Positions 19,992-28,917 of a DNA stretch of 64,000 nucleotides are shown one piece after another; position 1 is the stretch's first letter, and every line of letters begins with the position of its first letter. The stretch spans positions 1 through 64,000 of the forward strand of contig WRPG01000003.1 of the NCBI GenBank assembly GCA_009773355.1, given 5' to 3'. The DNA comes from Limisphaerales bacterium. Lineage in GTDB: Bacteria; Verrucomicrobiota; Verrucomicrobiia; Limisphaerales; SXTU01. The translations under genes were made by a program, and so were the position numbers. Below the pieces are notes generated by a model. It saw nothing but the letters and a program-made list of their open reading frames with translations. It was not told the origin of the DNA and ran no database searches.

Positions 19992-21212
19992 CTACTTGTC
20001 CGCCACATCCAGGCAAATCAAGTCCGTCCCGCTCCGGCAGTAGATGCGTCCGTTGGACAGGACCGGCGGTGCCCAGGTGCTGTTGCCCCCGAGGACTTGC
20101 GCCGCCGCCAGTTCGCGGAAGCCGGCGGGCGAAGCCTCTGCCAGACCGAGCCGCCCGCGCTCACCGTAGAGGAGCAGCCGGCCATCGGCGATCATGAGCG
20201 AGCCTTTGCCATAGGCGGGCGTGGACCATTTCACCCCGCCGGTGATCAGATCGAGGCAGCGGAGCTGGTTCTCATCGAAGCCGTAGAGATGCCCCTGCCA
20301 GAGCACGCAGGCGTTGAAGTGGTTCCGCATGTTCTTGCTGGACCATACGGGGCGCACGGCGTTGGCGGAAACTTGCAGCAGCGCGCAGCCGGCGCCGTAG
20401 CCGGACGAGATGAAAATTTTGTCCTCGAAGACGACCGGCGTGGCGGCGTTCACGTCGTAGCTGGTGCGCCAGTTGTAATGCCAGAGCACACGACCGTTGC
20501 TGACCGCACGACCGGTCAAACCGCCCGCGCTGAACACCGCCACCGCGCGGTCGCGCGCGAGGTCGAAGGCCACGGGCGAGGCATAGCCCGCCGCGTAAAT
20601 CCCGTTGGCCCACACCACGCGCCCGGTCTTCTTGTCGAGCGCCGCGACCGAGCGTCCATTCGAGCCGGTCTCCAGGATGAGCAGCTCGCCCTCGACCAGC
20701 GGCGAGCCGGAGAAGCCCCATTGCGGGATGAAGCCGCCAAAGTCATCCACGAGCCGCTTGGACCAGACCAGCGCGCCGTTGGCCGCGCTGAGGCAGAGCA
20801 GATGGCCGTTGCGGCTGACGGTGAAGACGAGGTTGCCGTCCACCGTGGGCGTGCAGCGCGGGCCGGGGTAGCCGTTCGGGTCGGCGGCGGTGCAGGGATA
20901 CTTGTAGTCCCACACCAGCTTGCCGCTGGCCGTGTCGAGGCACATGACGTGGTCCACGTCGCTGACGTTGCCCATCGTGTAGAGCCGGCCACCGGCGACC
21001 GACACGGAGGAGTAGCCGACACCCACCTTCGCGATCCACAAGCGACGCGGCCCTTCCTTCGGCCACTGGACGAGGAAACCCTTCTCCTCGGAAATCCCGT
21101 TGCGCTTGGGGCCGCGCCACTGCGGCCAGTCAAAGGGCTCCGCCTGCGCGTGGGCCAGCGCGGGCGCGGACAAGGCCAGCGCGGCGGCGAACTGTCGGCG
21201 GCTGAGAGTCAC
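19992..21212 (-). CDS. Tat-exported PQQ-like beta-propeller protein
   Basis: The 406-residue protein starts from GTG with a twin-arginine signal (LSRRQFAAALALSAPALAHA). It continues with WPQWRGPKRNGISEE, the hallmark opening of PVC propellers, and repeats of the form GKLVWDYK, GALVWSKRLV, GRVVWANGI and GRVLWHYNW, one per blade. This resembles BamB and quinoprotein dehydrogenase propellers, but no PQQ-binding or calcium-ligand residues could be confirmed, so enzymatic activity is uncertain. It lies 54 bases downstream of the AAA ATPase start on the same strand. Confidence 0.85.
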   Translation of the reverse strand: MTLSRRQFAAALALSAPALAHAQAEPFDWPQWRGPKRNGISEEKGFLVQWPKEGPRRLWIAKVGVGYSSVSVAGGRLYTMGNVSDVDHVMCLDTASGKLVWDYKYPCTAADPNGYPGPRCTPTVDGNLVFTVSRNGHLLCLSAANGALVWSKRLVDDFGGFIPQWGFSGSPLVEGELLILETGSNGRSVAALDKKTGRVVWANGIYAAGYASPVAFDLARDRAVAVFSAGGLTGRAVSNGRVLWHYNWRTSYDVNAATPVVFEDKIFISSGYGAGCALLQVSANAVRPVWSSKNMRNHFNACVLWQGHLYGFDENQLRCLDLITGGVKWSTPAYGKGSLMIADGRLLLYGERGRLGLAEASPAGFRELAAAQVLGGNSTWAPPVLSNGRIYCRSGTDLICLDVADK

Positions 21213-21341
21213 GGCCCGAAACTAAGCCCCGGTCGCGCGGAGCGTCAAACGATTCGTCCCCGGGTTCTGGAGCGGGCTTTCGCCGACGGTGGGCCGCTTC
21301 TTCTGGCTGGACGCGGCGCATGAGGCTGCTAAAAACGCCCC

Positions 21342-22613
21342 ATGAACCCCCGCGGTCTGCTGCTGGTCGCCACCTTGGGCGCGAATTGCGTTCTCGCCGT
21401 CTTGCTCTTTCGCCCGCCCGACGCGCCTCCGTCCGCCGGACCTGCGGCGGCGGCCGGCCAGCTGGGCAGCTTGTCTCCCCAGCCCAAGGCCGCCGGCGCG
21501 CGGGCGAGGAGTCAGGCCGAGCCAGCGGCCACACCGGAGCCGACTCCCGCCCCGCCGGACTTCAACTGGGCGTCCATCGAGTCCGAAGACTTCAAGAAAT
21601 ACATCCAGAACCTCCGCGACCTCGGCGTGCCGGACGAAACCATCCGCGAGCTGATCCGCGCGGAGATCACGAAGCTGTATCGGCCCAAGATGCTCGCGCT
21701 GCGTCCGGCCTCGAACCCGGAGAAATACTGGGAGCGTAATTACGGGCCATACAACCAGCAGACCGCCGAGCAGCGCCGGCAGCAAACGGCGCTCTACAAA
21801 GAGCAGGCGGAGCTGCTCAAGAGCCTGCTGGGTGAAACTCCGATGGCCAGTGAGCATCCCCTGAAGCGTGCCTTCACCAACGCGCCGCCGGAAGTGCTGA
21901 AGCAGATCACCGAGTTGCAGACCAAGTTTTTTGAGAAGCAGCAGGCGCTCTACGAGAAGACTGCTGGCTACATAGACGGCTCCGCCACGGTCGAGCGCCG
22001 GAAGCTGGAGCGCGAGTTCTACGACGAGGTGGCGAAACTCACGTCGCCCGAGCAGGTGCAGGCCTACAAGCTCCGCAACTCCGACCTTTCGCGGAACTTG
22101 CGCGAGGAACTGCGCGCCTTCGCACCAACCGAGGAAGAGTTCAAGGCCATCTTCCGCCAGCGCGACGCAGTGGGAAACCCGCGCGATGGAGTGACCAGCG
22201 CGGATGCTTCCAGCCCTGAACAGGCCCAACAAATGCGCCAGGCTCAACTGAAAGCACAGGTGATAGCCGAGGCAGCGTTCGCTGAGTCTTTCGGGCCGGA
22301 ACGCGCCAAGGAATACAAGCTACTGCAAGATTACGCCTTCCGTGACCTCGCCGAGGCGGGCGTAGCCCGGGAGAATTTGCTCCGGCTCGCCGCGATGAAG
22401 GACACCGCCGTAGCTTCTTCCCTGAGCATCCAGCGGAACACGGCGCTCTCGGCCGAACAACGCACCACCGCACTCCAAGCCATCCGCACCGAAACCGAAA
22501 AGGAACTGGCCGGGCTGCTGGGCGAGCGCCGGGCCAAGGCTTACCCTTACAGCGGTGGCTACTGGATTCAGACCCTTGCCCCGACCGTCACCACTCGCGT
22601 CGCCACCCCATGA
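21342..22613 (+). CDS. Membrane-anchored coiled-coil protein, paralogue 1
   Basis: The 423-residue product has an N-terminal anchor (LLLVATLGANCVLAVLLF), a Pro/Ala-rich spacer of about 55 residues, then a helical, charge-rich body. The body starts with FNWASIESEDFKKYIQNLRDLG followed by PDETIRELIRAEI and a conserved-looking NPEKYWE; heavy Gln/Glu/Lys/Arg content suggests extended helices. The next gene encodes a protein with the same architecture and matching segments (LRAVGCPEETIQDLMVAAV, NEAEYWKASDY). I do not recognise the family. It is the first gene of an operon in which each stop overlaps the next start by four bases. Confidence 0.78.
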   Translation: MNPRGLLLVATLGANCVLAVLLFRPPDAPPSAGPAAAAGQLGSLSPQPKAAGARARSQAEPAATPEPTPAPPDFNWASIESEDFKKYIQNLRDLGVPDETIRELIRAEITKLYRPKMLALRPASNPEKYWERNYGPYNQQTAEQRRQQTALYKEQAELLKSLLGETPMASEHPLKRAFTNAPPEVLKQITELQTKFFEKQQALYEKTAGYIDGSATVERRKLEREFYDEVAKLTSPEQVQAYKLRNSDLSRNLREELRAFAPTEEEFKAIFRQRDAVGNPRDGVTSADASSPEQAQQMRQAQLKAQVIAEAAFAESFGPERAKEYKLLQDYAFRDLAEAGVARENLLRLAAMKDTAVASSLSIQRNTALSAEQRTTALQAIRTETEKELAGLLGERRAKAYPYSGGYWIQTLAPTVTTRVATP

Positions 22614-23914
22614 AAGCCATCCCGCTCATCATCGCCCTCTCGCTCCTCGCCAACGCCGCGTTGGCCTTCAAGTGGTGGCAGTCGCGGCCGACAAAGGCTG
22701 CGCCCGCCGCGCCCGTTCCGGCAATCCAGTCCGCCGCCAAGCCCGCCTCGAAAGCCCGTGCATCGGAGCCAGAGATGGTCACAAGTGTCACAGGCACCGC
22801 CAAACCAACTTCGTCTACAAAGCCTATCTGGGCGCAGTTCTTCTCCGACGACGACTTGAAAGGCTCCATCCAGCGGCTGCGCGCAGTGGGCTGCCCGGAG
22901 GAGACGATCCAGGACTTGATGGTCGCGGCGGTCACGCGCCGCTTCGCCGACCGGCGGAAGGCGGCGCTGGCGGGGATGTCCTCGTCCAACGAGGCGGAGT
23001 ATTGGAAGGCGAGCGATTACAACTCGCCCGAGGCCCGCGAGCGCCAGAAGAAGTATCGCGAGCTGGAGCGGGAGGCCTCCGCACTGCTGGTGGAGCTGCT
23101 GGGCTTCGACCCGCAGAAGAAGCAGCGCGAGGAGAGTGGCTACTTTGACTATTACGAACGGCAGGTGAGCTTCGTCGCCCCGGAGAAGCGCGAGCAGTTG
23201 CGCCGCTACCTGGAGGAGTTTGGAGAGAAGGAGCAGGAACACTACCGCCGCAACCGAGGCCTGCATGACGCCCAGGAACGCGCCGAGCGGAAGGAACTGC
23301 AGGAGGAGAAGAAGCGCGGGCTGGCAGCTTTCCTCACGCCAGAGGAAGTGCGTCAGTGGGAGCTGCGATCCAGCCAGATGGCCAGCCAGCTCCAGAGCGA
23401 AATCACCACCATGAGTTTGACCCAGGCCCAATACGAGGCGCTCTTCGCCGTCCGCAGCAAGGTGGGCGACGCCATTTTCTTCTGGAGCGACATGACCGAG
23501 GATCCGAAGGCCCGCGAGCGAACCGAGCAGGCGAAGCAGCAGTTGCAGAACGACATCAAGGCCACGCTTGGCGAGGAGCTGGCGAAGGAGTGGGAGCTGG
23601 GGCGCAACTTCGACTATCAGCAGCTCTTCCGCCTCGCCAAGACGGAGAACCTCCCGGCTGACACCGCCAGGAAGGTTTATGGCTACAAGGAGCAGGCCGA
23701 GGCCAAGGCGAAGGAAGTTCGCACCATGACGGACCTGAGCCGCGAGCAGCAGCAGCAGACGCTGGCCGCCCTGCGCACCGAGACGGAGAACGCCATGAAG
23801 GCCACGCTCGGCGACAAGCTCTACAACACCTACAAGTCCCGCGCCTACTGGCTGAACTCCATCAGCTACACGCCGCCGGTCCGCCCCAGCCCCACGGTTT
23901 CCAGGCAGCCATGA
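22610..23914 (+). CDS. Membrane-anchored coiled-coil protein, paralogue 2
   Basis: The 434-residue protein starts four bases before the previous stop (ATGA). It has a signal-anchor MKAIPLIIALSLLANAALAFKWW, a Pro/Ala spacer, and a helix-rich body matching paralogue 1: IQRLRAVGCPEETIQDLMVAA, NEAEYWKASDYNSPEARERQ, SQMASQLQSEITTMSLTQAQYE and the C-terminal LAALRTETENAMKATLGDKLY. The family is unknown to me; duplication in tandem suggests that the two proteins form a heteromer. A truncated gene at 63912 starts with a very similar anchor. Confidence 0.78.
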   Translation: MKAIPLIIALSLLANAALAFKWWQSRPTKAAPAAPVPAIQSAAKPASKARASEPEMVTSVTGTAKPTSSTKPIWAQFFSDDDLKGSIQRLRAVGCPEETIQDLMVAAVTRRFADRRKAALAGMSSSNEAEYWKASDYNSPEARERQKKYRELEREASALLVELLGFDPQKKQREESGYFDYYERQVSFVAPEKREQLRRYLEEFGEKEQEHYRRNRGLHDAQERAERKELQEEKKRGLAAFLTPEEVRQWELRSSQMASQLQSEITTMSLTQAQYEALFAVRSKVGDAIFFWSDMTEDPKARERTEQAKQQLQNDIKATLGEELAKEWELGRNFDYQQLFRLAKTENLPADTARKVYGYKEQAEAKAKEVRTMTDLSREQQQQTLAALRTETENAMKATLGDKLYNTYKSRAYWLNSISYTPPVRPSPTVSRQP

Positions 23915-25077
23915 GCGGGCGGACTGCCCTGGTCGTCGGCGCGGGCGTCTTCGGCCTCACTGCCGCGCTGGAACTGCGCGCACGCGGCTGGCGCGTGACG
24001 GTGATTGACCCCGGTCCGGTGCCCACGCCCACGGCGGCTTCCACCGACATCAGCAAGGTGGTGCGGATGGACTACGGGGCGGATGAATTGTGGACCGGGC
24101 TGGGGCGCGAGTCCTTGAGGGGTTGGGCTGAATGGAATCGCGAGTCTCGCGAACCGCTCTTCCATGACGACGGTTTCCTCGTGCTGTCCCGTGCGCCAAT
24201 GCAGCCGGGCGGCTTTGAGTTCGAGAGTTTTGAGATGCTCAGGTCCAAAGGTGTGAAGCTCGAACGCCTCGACTCCGCTGAGGTGGCGCGACGTTTTCCC
24301 AATTGGGCGGCGGAGAAATATCCCGATGGCTACTTCAATCCCAGCGGCGGCTGGGCCGAAAGCGGGAAGGTCGTCGCGTGGTTGGCGCGGAAGGCCCGGC
24401 GCGAGGGCGTGCAAGTGTTCGAGAGCTGCGCCTTCGCGCGGCTGCTGGAGAGCGGCTCGCACGTCATCGGCGTGCAGGCGAAGGACGGTTGCGAGTTCCG
24501 CGCTGACCTCACGCTGCTAGCGACCGGTGCGTGGACGCCGACGCTGCTGCCGGAGTTGAGCGACGTGATGTGGGCCACGGGCCAGCCGGTGCTGCACTTC
24601 CGCGTCGCGAATCCCGCCGAGTGGCAGGCCCCGCGCTTTCCCGTGTGGGCAGCCGACATCGGGCGCACGGGCTGGTATGGCTTCCCGGCGCTCGCGGACG
24701 GCACGCTCAAGGTCGCCAACCACGGCCCCGGCCGTCGTGTGCATCCGGACGACCCTCGCGAAGTCTCACCCGACGACGAGCCACGCTTCCGCGCCTTTCT
24801 GCGCGATACGTTCCCCGCGCTGGCCGATGCGCCGCTCATCGGCACGCGGCTCTGCCTCTACTGCGACACCTTCGACGGCAACTTCTGGATCGACCACCAC
24901 CCGCAGCGCCCCGGTCTCGTCGTCGCGGCGGGCGACAGCGGGCACGCCTTCAAGTTCGCGCCCGTGCTTGGCGAACTCATCGCGGACGCGGTCGAGCGCA
25001 AGCAGGACAGCGCGATGAAACGCTTCGCTTGGCGCGGGCGGAAAGCCATCGGCGGCGAAGGCGCGCGGGCGCGTTGA
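23911..25077 (+). CDS. FAD-dependent oxidoreductase (DAO/sarcosine oxidase-like)
   Basis: The 388-residue protein has an N-terminal dinucleotide fold (ALVVGAGVFGLTAALELRARG, with GxGxxG) and a substrate domain of the D-amino-acid oxidase / monomeric sarcosine oxidase type. A typical C-terminal FAD segment reads PGLVVAAGDSGHAFKFAPVLGE, in the place where sarcosine-oxidase relatives have a similar GFxxHGFKxxP motif. It oxidises a secondary or primary amine or amino acid, with the substrate unknown. Its ATG overlaps the stop of the preceding coiled-coil gene by four bases, so it is coupled to that membrane pair. Confidence 0.9.
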   Translation: MSGRTALVVGAGVFGLTAALELRARGWRVTVIDPGPVPTPTAASTDISKVVRMDYGADELWTGLGRESLRGWAEWNRESREPLFHDDGFLVLSRAPMQPGGFEFESFEMLRSKGVKLERLDSAEVARRFPNWAAEKYPDGYFNPSGGWAESGKVVAWLARKARREGVQVFESCAFARLLESGSHVIGVQAKDGCEFRADLTLLATGAWTPTLLPELSDVMWATGQPVLHFRVANPAEWQAPRFPVWAADIGRTGWYGFPALADGTLKVANHGPGRRVHPDDPREVSPDDEPRFRAFLRDTFPALADAPLIGTRLCLYCDTFDGNFWIDHHPQRPGLVVAAGDSGHAFKFAPVLGELIADAVERKQDSAMKRFAWRGRKAIGGEGARAR

Positions 25078-25080
25078 ACC

Positions 25081-25179
25081 CGTGCCGGCGACTTCCAGTC
25101 GCCGCGTTGCGGGTTGATAGGTTGAAACCGTTTGGGGTTGTCCGCACCTCGCAGACGGCGACTGGAAGTCGCCGGCACG
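25081..25179. repeat. Inverted-repeat element, family B (copy 1)
   Basis: Perfect 24-bp terminal arms (25081-25104 and 25156-25179) enclose a 51-base core. Each arm contains its own hairpin around GGCGACTTCCAGTCGCC. Total length is 99 bp. It starts 4 bases after the stop codon of the FAD oxidoreductase and could form a long stem at the end of that mRNA. Confidence 0.9.
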
Positions 25180-25225
25180 GCATCATGGTTGAAGCCACCT
25201 CCCCCTTCCGCGTCCAAGCCAGCCG

Positions 25226-26425
25226 ATGAATCCCGACCTTCCCCGCCGCGACCTGCTCACGGGCGGCGCGCTTGCTGCCGGCCTCGCGATGCTCAACGAC
25301 GCCGTCGGCGCGGACAACCTCGCCGCGAATGTCGCTGACCGCACGAGCAGCATCAAAATCTCCGCGCTCAAGCCGTTCCGCGTCGGCACGAAGGCTTACC
25401 TGAAGGTCGAGACGAACCACGGCATCTTCGGCTGGGGCGAGGTCACCGGCCTCGACCCGAATGTCGCGTGCGTCCTCGCGAATTCCCTCTTCGAGCTGCT
25501 CAACGGCGAAAACCCCACACGCATCGAGCATCTCTGGCAAAAGGTCTATCGCGCGCACCGCAACATCCGCGGCGGCTCGTTTCTCACGCACGTCCTCTCG
25601 GCGATTGACTGCGCGCTGTGGGACATCGCCGGCAAGCTCTGGGGCGTGCCGGTCTATCGCCTGCTCGGCGGGCCGGTGCGCGACTATGTGCGCCTCTACC
25701 CGACGCCCAAGGCCCACAAGACCGGCACCGGCGGCCCACATCCCTTCAGCGGCGGGCCGAAGGACGTGGACGAACTTGTGAAACGCATCCGCGACAGCCG
25801 CGCGCGCGTCGGGCCGGACGGCGCGGTGATGTTCGACGCCCACTGCGCCGTGCCGCCGCCGATGCTCATCCAGTTCGCGAACGCCATCGAGCCGTTCGAC
25901 GTGCTCTTCATCGAGGAACCCGCCGTGCCCGGAAACATCGAGGTCTTCAAGCGCCTCAAGCAGGCCATCCGCGTCCCGCTGGCCACCGGCGAGCGCGACC
26001 GCACCATCTGGGGGATGATTCCGTATTTGCAGGAACGGTGCATTGACATCCTCCAGCCCGACTGCGCGCACACCGGCGGCATCTCGCAGATGCGGAAGAT
26101 CGCCACGCTGGCCGAGACCTACCTGGTGCCGCTTGCGCCGCATTGCACCTGCTCGGAACTCGGCCTGAGCGCCAGCCTGCACGCGACCTTCGCCACGCCG
26201 CTCTTCCTGATTCACGAGGCCTACCTCGACGGCCACCTCATGCCCGCCGGCGTCGCGCGACCGTCCTTTGAAATCAACAAGGACGGCAACGCCCTCCCCC
26301 CGACCGGCGTAGGCCTGGGCGTGGAAGTGGACGAGACGCAGTTCGCGAAGGTGAACGCCGACCCGAAGCGCCAGTTCAAGTGGCCGCACCCGACGTATCA
26401 GGACGGCTCGGTGCGGGATTATTGA
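25226..26425 (+). CDS. Exported enolase-superfamily (mandelate racemase/MLE-like) dehydratase
   Basis: The 399-residue protein has a Tat-like signal (LPRRDLLTGGALAAGLAM) and then the enolase-superfamily capping domain and TIM barrel. The three metal ligands are visible in order: the Asp of VMFDAHCAV, the Glu of FIEEPAVPG and the Glu of LATGERDR; PLAPHCTCSELG supplies the late-barrel His. The pattern resembles galactonate/mannonate-type dehydratases. Substrate is probably an acid sugar. It stands alone, after a palindromic element and before the restriction-modification genes. Confidence 0.88.
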   Translation: MNPDLPRRDLLTGGALAAGLAMLNDAVGADNLAANVADRTSSIKISALKPFRVGTKAYLKVETNHGIFGWGEVTGLDPNVACVLANSLFELLNGENPTRIEHLWQKVYRAHRNIRGGSFLTHVLSAIDCALWDIAGKLWGVPVYRLLGGPVRDYVRLYPTPKAHKTGTGGPHPFSGGPKDVDELVKRIRDSRARVGPDGAVMFDAHCAVPPPMLIQFANAIEPFDVLFIEEPAVPGNIEVFKRLKQAIRVPLATGERDRTIWGMIPYLQERCIDILQPDCAHTGGISQMRKIATLAETYLVPLAPHCTCSELGLSASLHATFATPLFLIHEAYLDGHLMPAGVARPSFEINKDGNALPPTGVGLGVEVDETQFAKVNADPKRQFKWPHPTYQDGSVRDY

Positions 26426-26480
26426 TACGGCGTCTGGCTCCATTCGCAGATTCCGAGGCGACCAATTCATTGCTTTCGTT

Positions 26481-26494
26481 CTGACTATAGTCAG
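26481..26494. promoter_or_regulatory. C-box-like operator of the restriction-modification controller
   Basis: CTGACTATAGTCAG is a perfect 14-bp palindrome, 18 bases upstream of the first controller start codon. It contains GACTATAGTC, matching the GACT...AGTC operator consensus known for R-M controller (C) proteins. Only one clear palindrome is visible, whereas many C systems have two; the second half-site may be degenerate. Confidence 0.7.
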
Positions 26495-26512
26495 CGGACA
26501 TCCCGCCACCCC

Positions 26513-26755
26513 ATGGCTACGATGCCGCCGATGGGCAAAGACCTCAAAGCAGCAATTGGCGGAGTTTTGCGCGCAAAGAGGGACAAGCTCTCCCTATCCC
26601 AAGAAGAGGTCGCCGAACGCGCAGGCGTTGACCGGACCTACGTGAGCATCCTTGAACGAGGGCTCAAGAGTCCGACCGTTGAAACGCTTGAGAAAATCTG
26701 CGCCGCACTTGGCACGTTGCCCGAACGTGTGCTTGAGGAAGCGAGGAGGAAGTAA
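26513..26755 (+). CDS. Restriction-modification controller protein (XRE-type HTH)
   Basis: The 80-residue protein is almost entirely a Cro/C1-type helix-turn-helix: LRAKRDKLSLSQEEVAERAG, then VDRTYVSILERGLKSPTVET and LEKICAALGTLPERVLEEA. This is the size and pattern of C proteins, which delay restriction until methylation is complete by binding an operator upstream of their own gene. In-frame ATGs also exist at residues 4 and 7. Its TAA directly abuts the ATG of the nuclease gene, and GAGGAGGA just before the stop is a strong ribosome binding site for that gene. Confidence 0.9.
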   Translation: MATMPPMGKDLKAAIGGVLRAKRDKLSLSQEEVAERAGVDRTYVSILERGLKSPTVETLEKICAALGTLPERVLEEARRK

Positions 26756-27757
26756 ATGCCTGTTCTGCGACTTCCAAAGCTTCCTCAACTGCTCGACCGA
26801 AAAATCTACAAGACCGGGCAGACGCGTGGTGCTGACGACGATGTGATTTATCAGAACCGCGTGAGCCGTTCGAGCACCGTCCTCATTCCTTACCGCTGCT
26901 GGGATTTGTGCGCCAACCCGCAAGATGGCGGGGACGGATACGAGAGCGGCTTCATTGTTCTGCTTTCTCCATTGGAGTATTTTGGAAAACCAAACATCAC
27001 GGAAGAACTGGCTGCGAAGGGGCTGGCGCTTGGCACGAACGCGCTGGTGTTTTACGAAACAAGAGAGGCTTGGCAGGCGCACAACCCCGACACGCTGAAG
27101 TGGAAACCTGCCAAGAGGCGGACGAACCCTCTGGGTGGCCGCTACGTCGCCCGGATTCCGGCAACCACGGCAACGGAGAATGGCGGTCGAATCATCCGCG
27201 GGTTCGACGTGACCTCAAACAAGGGCGCAGGCATCCGCGTGTATGAGTATGCGAGCAGCGCCACGACGGCGGAGTGCCGCCTGCAACTTGAAGCACTGTT
27301 CTGGCTGTGCGCCGATTCCGAAACGGTTGCCTGCTCGAACGGGATGACCCCGGAGGATGCGGCATCCCGCAGGGCGGCCATCTTCGCTCAAGGCAAGGAA
27401 TCGAGATTGCTGGACACTACCAGATTGGTCAAAGCGCGCATCTTGAACGCCGGCGGCAAGACGATTTGCCCCTTGTGTCTTGAGGAATTGTCCGGGCAAG
27501 GATTTTTCAATCGAATGGCGCAAGCCGAAGGGCGTGAAGTCACGGACTTGACGGTCACACAGTTGAACCTGTTCCACATCGCCGAGTTGCGATTCGGCGT
27601 CCTGAACCATCGTCCCTACAACGTGGGCTGGGGCCATCACCACTGCAATGTTGTGGTCAAGGACTCCGGAATTCTTGAGACGTTGGAGTGGATGCGCCAG
27701 GTGCTGAGTCGCAACCTCCAAGCGGGTCACTTGCCCACCGTGAACAAGGCAAGCTGA
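26756..27757 (+). CDS. Type II restriction endonuclease, HNH-type (BstXI-like)
   Basis: A 333-residue protein translated immediately after the controller gene. The C-terminal part carries a Cys-x2-Cys knuckle (CPLCLEELSGQGF), a conserved-looking NLFHIAELRFGVLNHRPYN and WGHHHCNVVVKDSG, consistent with an HNH/beta-beta-alpha-metal nuclease. From memory this resembles the BstXI family (CCA-N6-TGG), but that assignment is not certain. The N-terminal 200 residues hold GGRYVARIP and other positions I cannot interpret. The 3' end overlaps the convergent methyltransferase by 31 bases. Base composition is visibly less GC-rich than in neighbouring genes, suggesting transfer. Confidence 0.78.
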   Translation: MPVLRLPKLPQLLDRKIYKTGQTRGADDDVIYQNRVSRSSTVLIPYRCWDLCANPQDGGDGYESGFIVLLSPLEYFGKPNITEELAAKGLALGTNALVFYETREAWQAHNPDTLKWKPAKRRTNPLGGRYVARIPATTATENGGRIIRGFDVTSNKGAGIRVYEYASSATTAECRLQLEALFWLCADSETVACSNGMTPEDAASRRAAIFAQGKESRLLDTTRLVKARILNAGGKTICPLCLEELSGQGFFNRMAQAEGREVTDLTVTQLNLFHIAELRFGVLNHRPYNVGWGHHHCNVVVKDSGILETLEWMRQVLSRNLQAGHLPTVNKAS

Positions 27758-28917
27758 CGGGCCTTGTTGCCGTTGATTCTCGGCAGCGCATGGCCATTTC
27801 CGTTACGTGCCGGTGAAAGAAACGGCGCGTCCGCTTCGGTCGCGTCTTCAACCCGTGATGCAATCTCAGCCGCCCAAGTTGCTTCAATCTCCATGGACAC
27901 AGTGCGCCGCTTGAGTTTCAGCGCGGCCAAAGCCGTGCTCCCGCCCCCGCCAAAGCAATCCAGCACGATGTCGCCGGGAAACGTGGTCGCTTCAATCGCG
28001 TGCTCAAGCATGGCCGCCGGCTTCTCAGCCGGGTGCTTGCCTTTGTAAGGCCGCACCGACGGAAACGTCCACACGTCCGTGAACTCCTTTGAAGCATCCA
28101 TCACAAACGGACGAACCACATCTTCGTAAGGCGGCATTAGCTCAACCTTGCCGGTTTCCATCAAGGCCTTCCGCATCTTCTCGTATTGCTCGCGGCTCGG
28201 AGTGTTCCGGCCATCTTCCCAGTTCGACACCGCTCCCCCGTGATTCACCTTCCCGTGCGCCCCAATCTTTGCGGTCAACTGGTGCATGGACAGCCCCGCC
28301 CGCTTTCTCACGTCGCGCAGGAACAAAGCAAACGGAGAGCGGAAGAGGTTTCCCTCTGTGGCTGGCTCGGCAAATAGAATCCGCTCCGAATGCGGATACC
28401 ACTGTCGCAACGCCTCCTTCTTCATCTTGCCTTTCCAGCCATCAAAACCGGGGTCGTTCGGCTTCGTCCAGACGACATGGGAAAGGACGTTGAAGTTTTT
28501 GGAGAACAGCACATCCAGCCGGCCCGACATCGAAGAGTCGCAAAAGCAGAACAACGAGCCGTTCGACCGGAGCACCCTCCGCCACTCGACCGCATACTCC
28601 GCCATCCACTCAAGGTAATGCTGGTCTTCGGCGAAGGCGGTATCGCCGTAGATGTTTCGCTTCTTTGTCGCGTGATAGGGCGGGTCAGTCAGGACCAGCG
28701 AGACGGAACGGTCGGGGAGTTTCCGCAACAAGGGGAGTGAGTCCCCGTTGGCAACGAGCGCATTTGCCGCCGAAAGAATCAGTTCTGGCTCGATGGCTGC
28801 CTTGATGCGTTTGAAAGCTTGCTCTCTTGAATTCACGGGAGGGGCATTACTCAGGTCTTCGTCATGCGGGAGATTTGGACAACGCGCGTGAAAAGAAAAG
28901 CTCTTTGGCGCGGTCAC
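27727..28917 (-). CDS. Type II DNA methyltransferase (beta class, DPPY)
   Basis: The 396-residue product is a site-specific amino-methyltransferase. Motif [16 protein letters not shown], lies near residue 75 and the AdoMet motif [20 protein letters not shown], near residue 320, the order of the beta class. The spacer domain (residues about 185-255) includes an XRE-like [23 protein letters not shown] followed by [19 protein letters not shown], probably part of target recognition. It starts from GTG; a GTG 28 codons downstream is an alternative. It protects the host from the neighbouring nuclease. Its start codon overlaps the stop of a broken tyrosine recombinase (GTGA). Confidence 0.9.
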   Translation of the reverse strand: MTAPKSFSFHARCPNLPHDEDLSNAPPVNSREQAFKRIKAAIEPELILSAANALVANGDSLPLLRKLPDRSVSLVLTDPPYHATKKRNIYGDTAFAEDQHYLEWMAEYAVEWRRVLRSNGSLFCFCDSSMSGRLDVLFSKNFNVLSHVVWTKPNDPGFDGWKGKMKKEALRQWYPHSERILFAEPATEGNLFRSPFALFLRDVRKRAGLSMHQLTAKIGAHGKVNHGGAVSNWEDGRNTPSREQYEKMRKALMETGKVELMPPYEDVVRPFVMDASKEFTDVWTFPSVRPYKGKHPAEKPAAMLEHAIEATTFPGDIVLDCFGGGGSTALAALKLKRRTVSMEIEATWAAEIASRVEDATEADAPFLSPARNGNGHALPRINGNKARQLALFTVGK

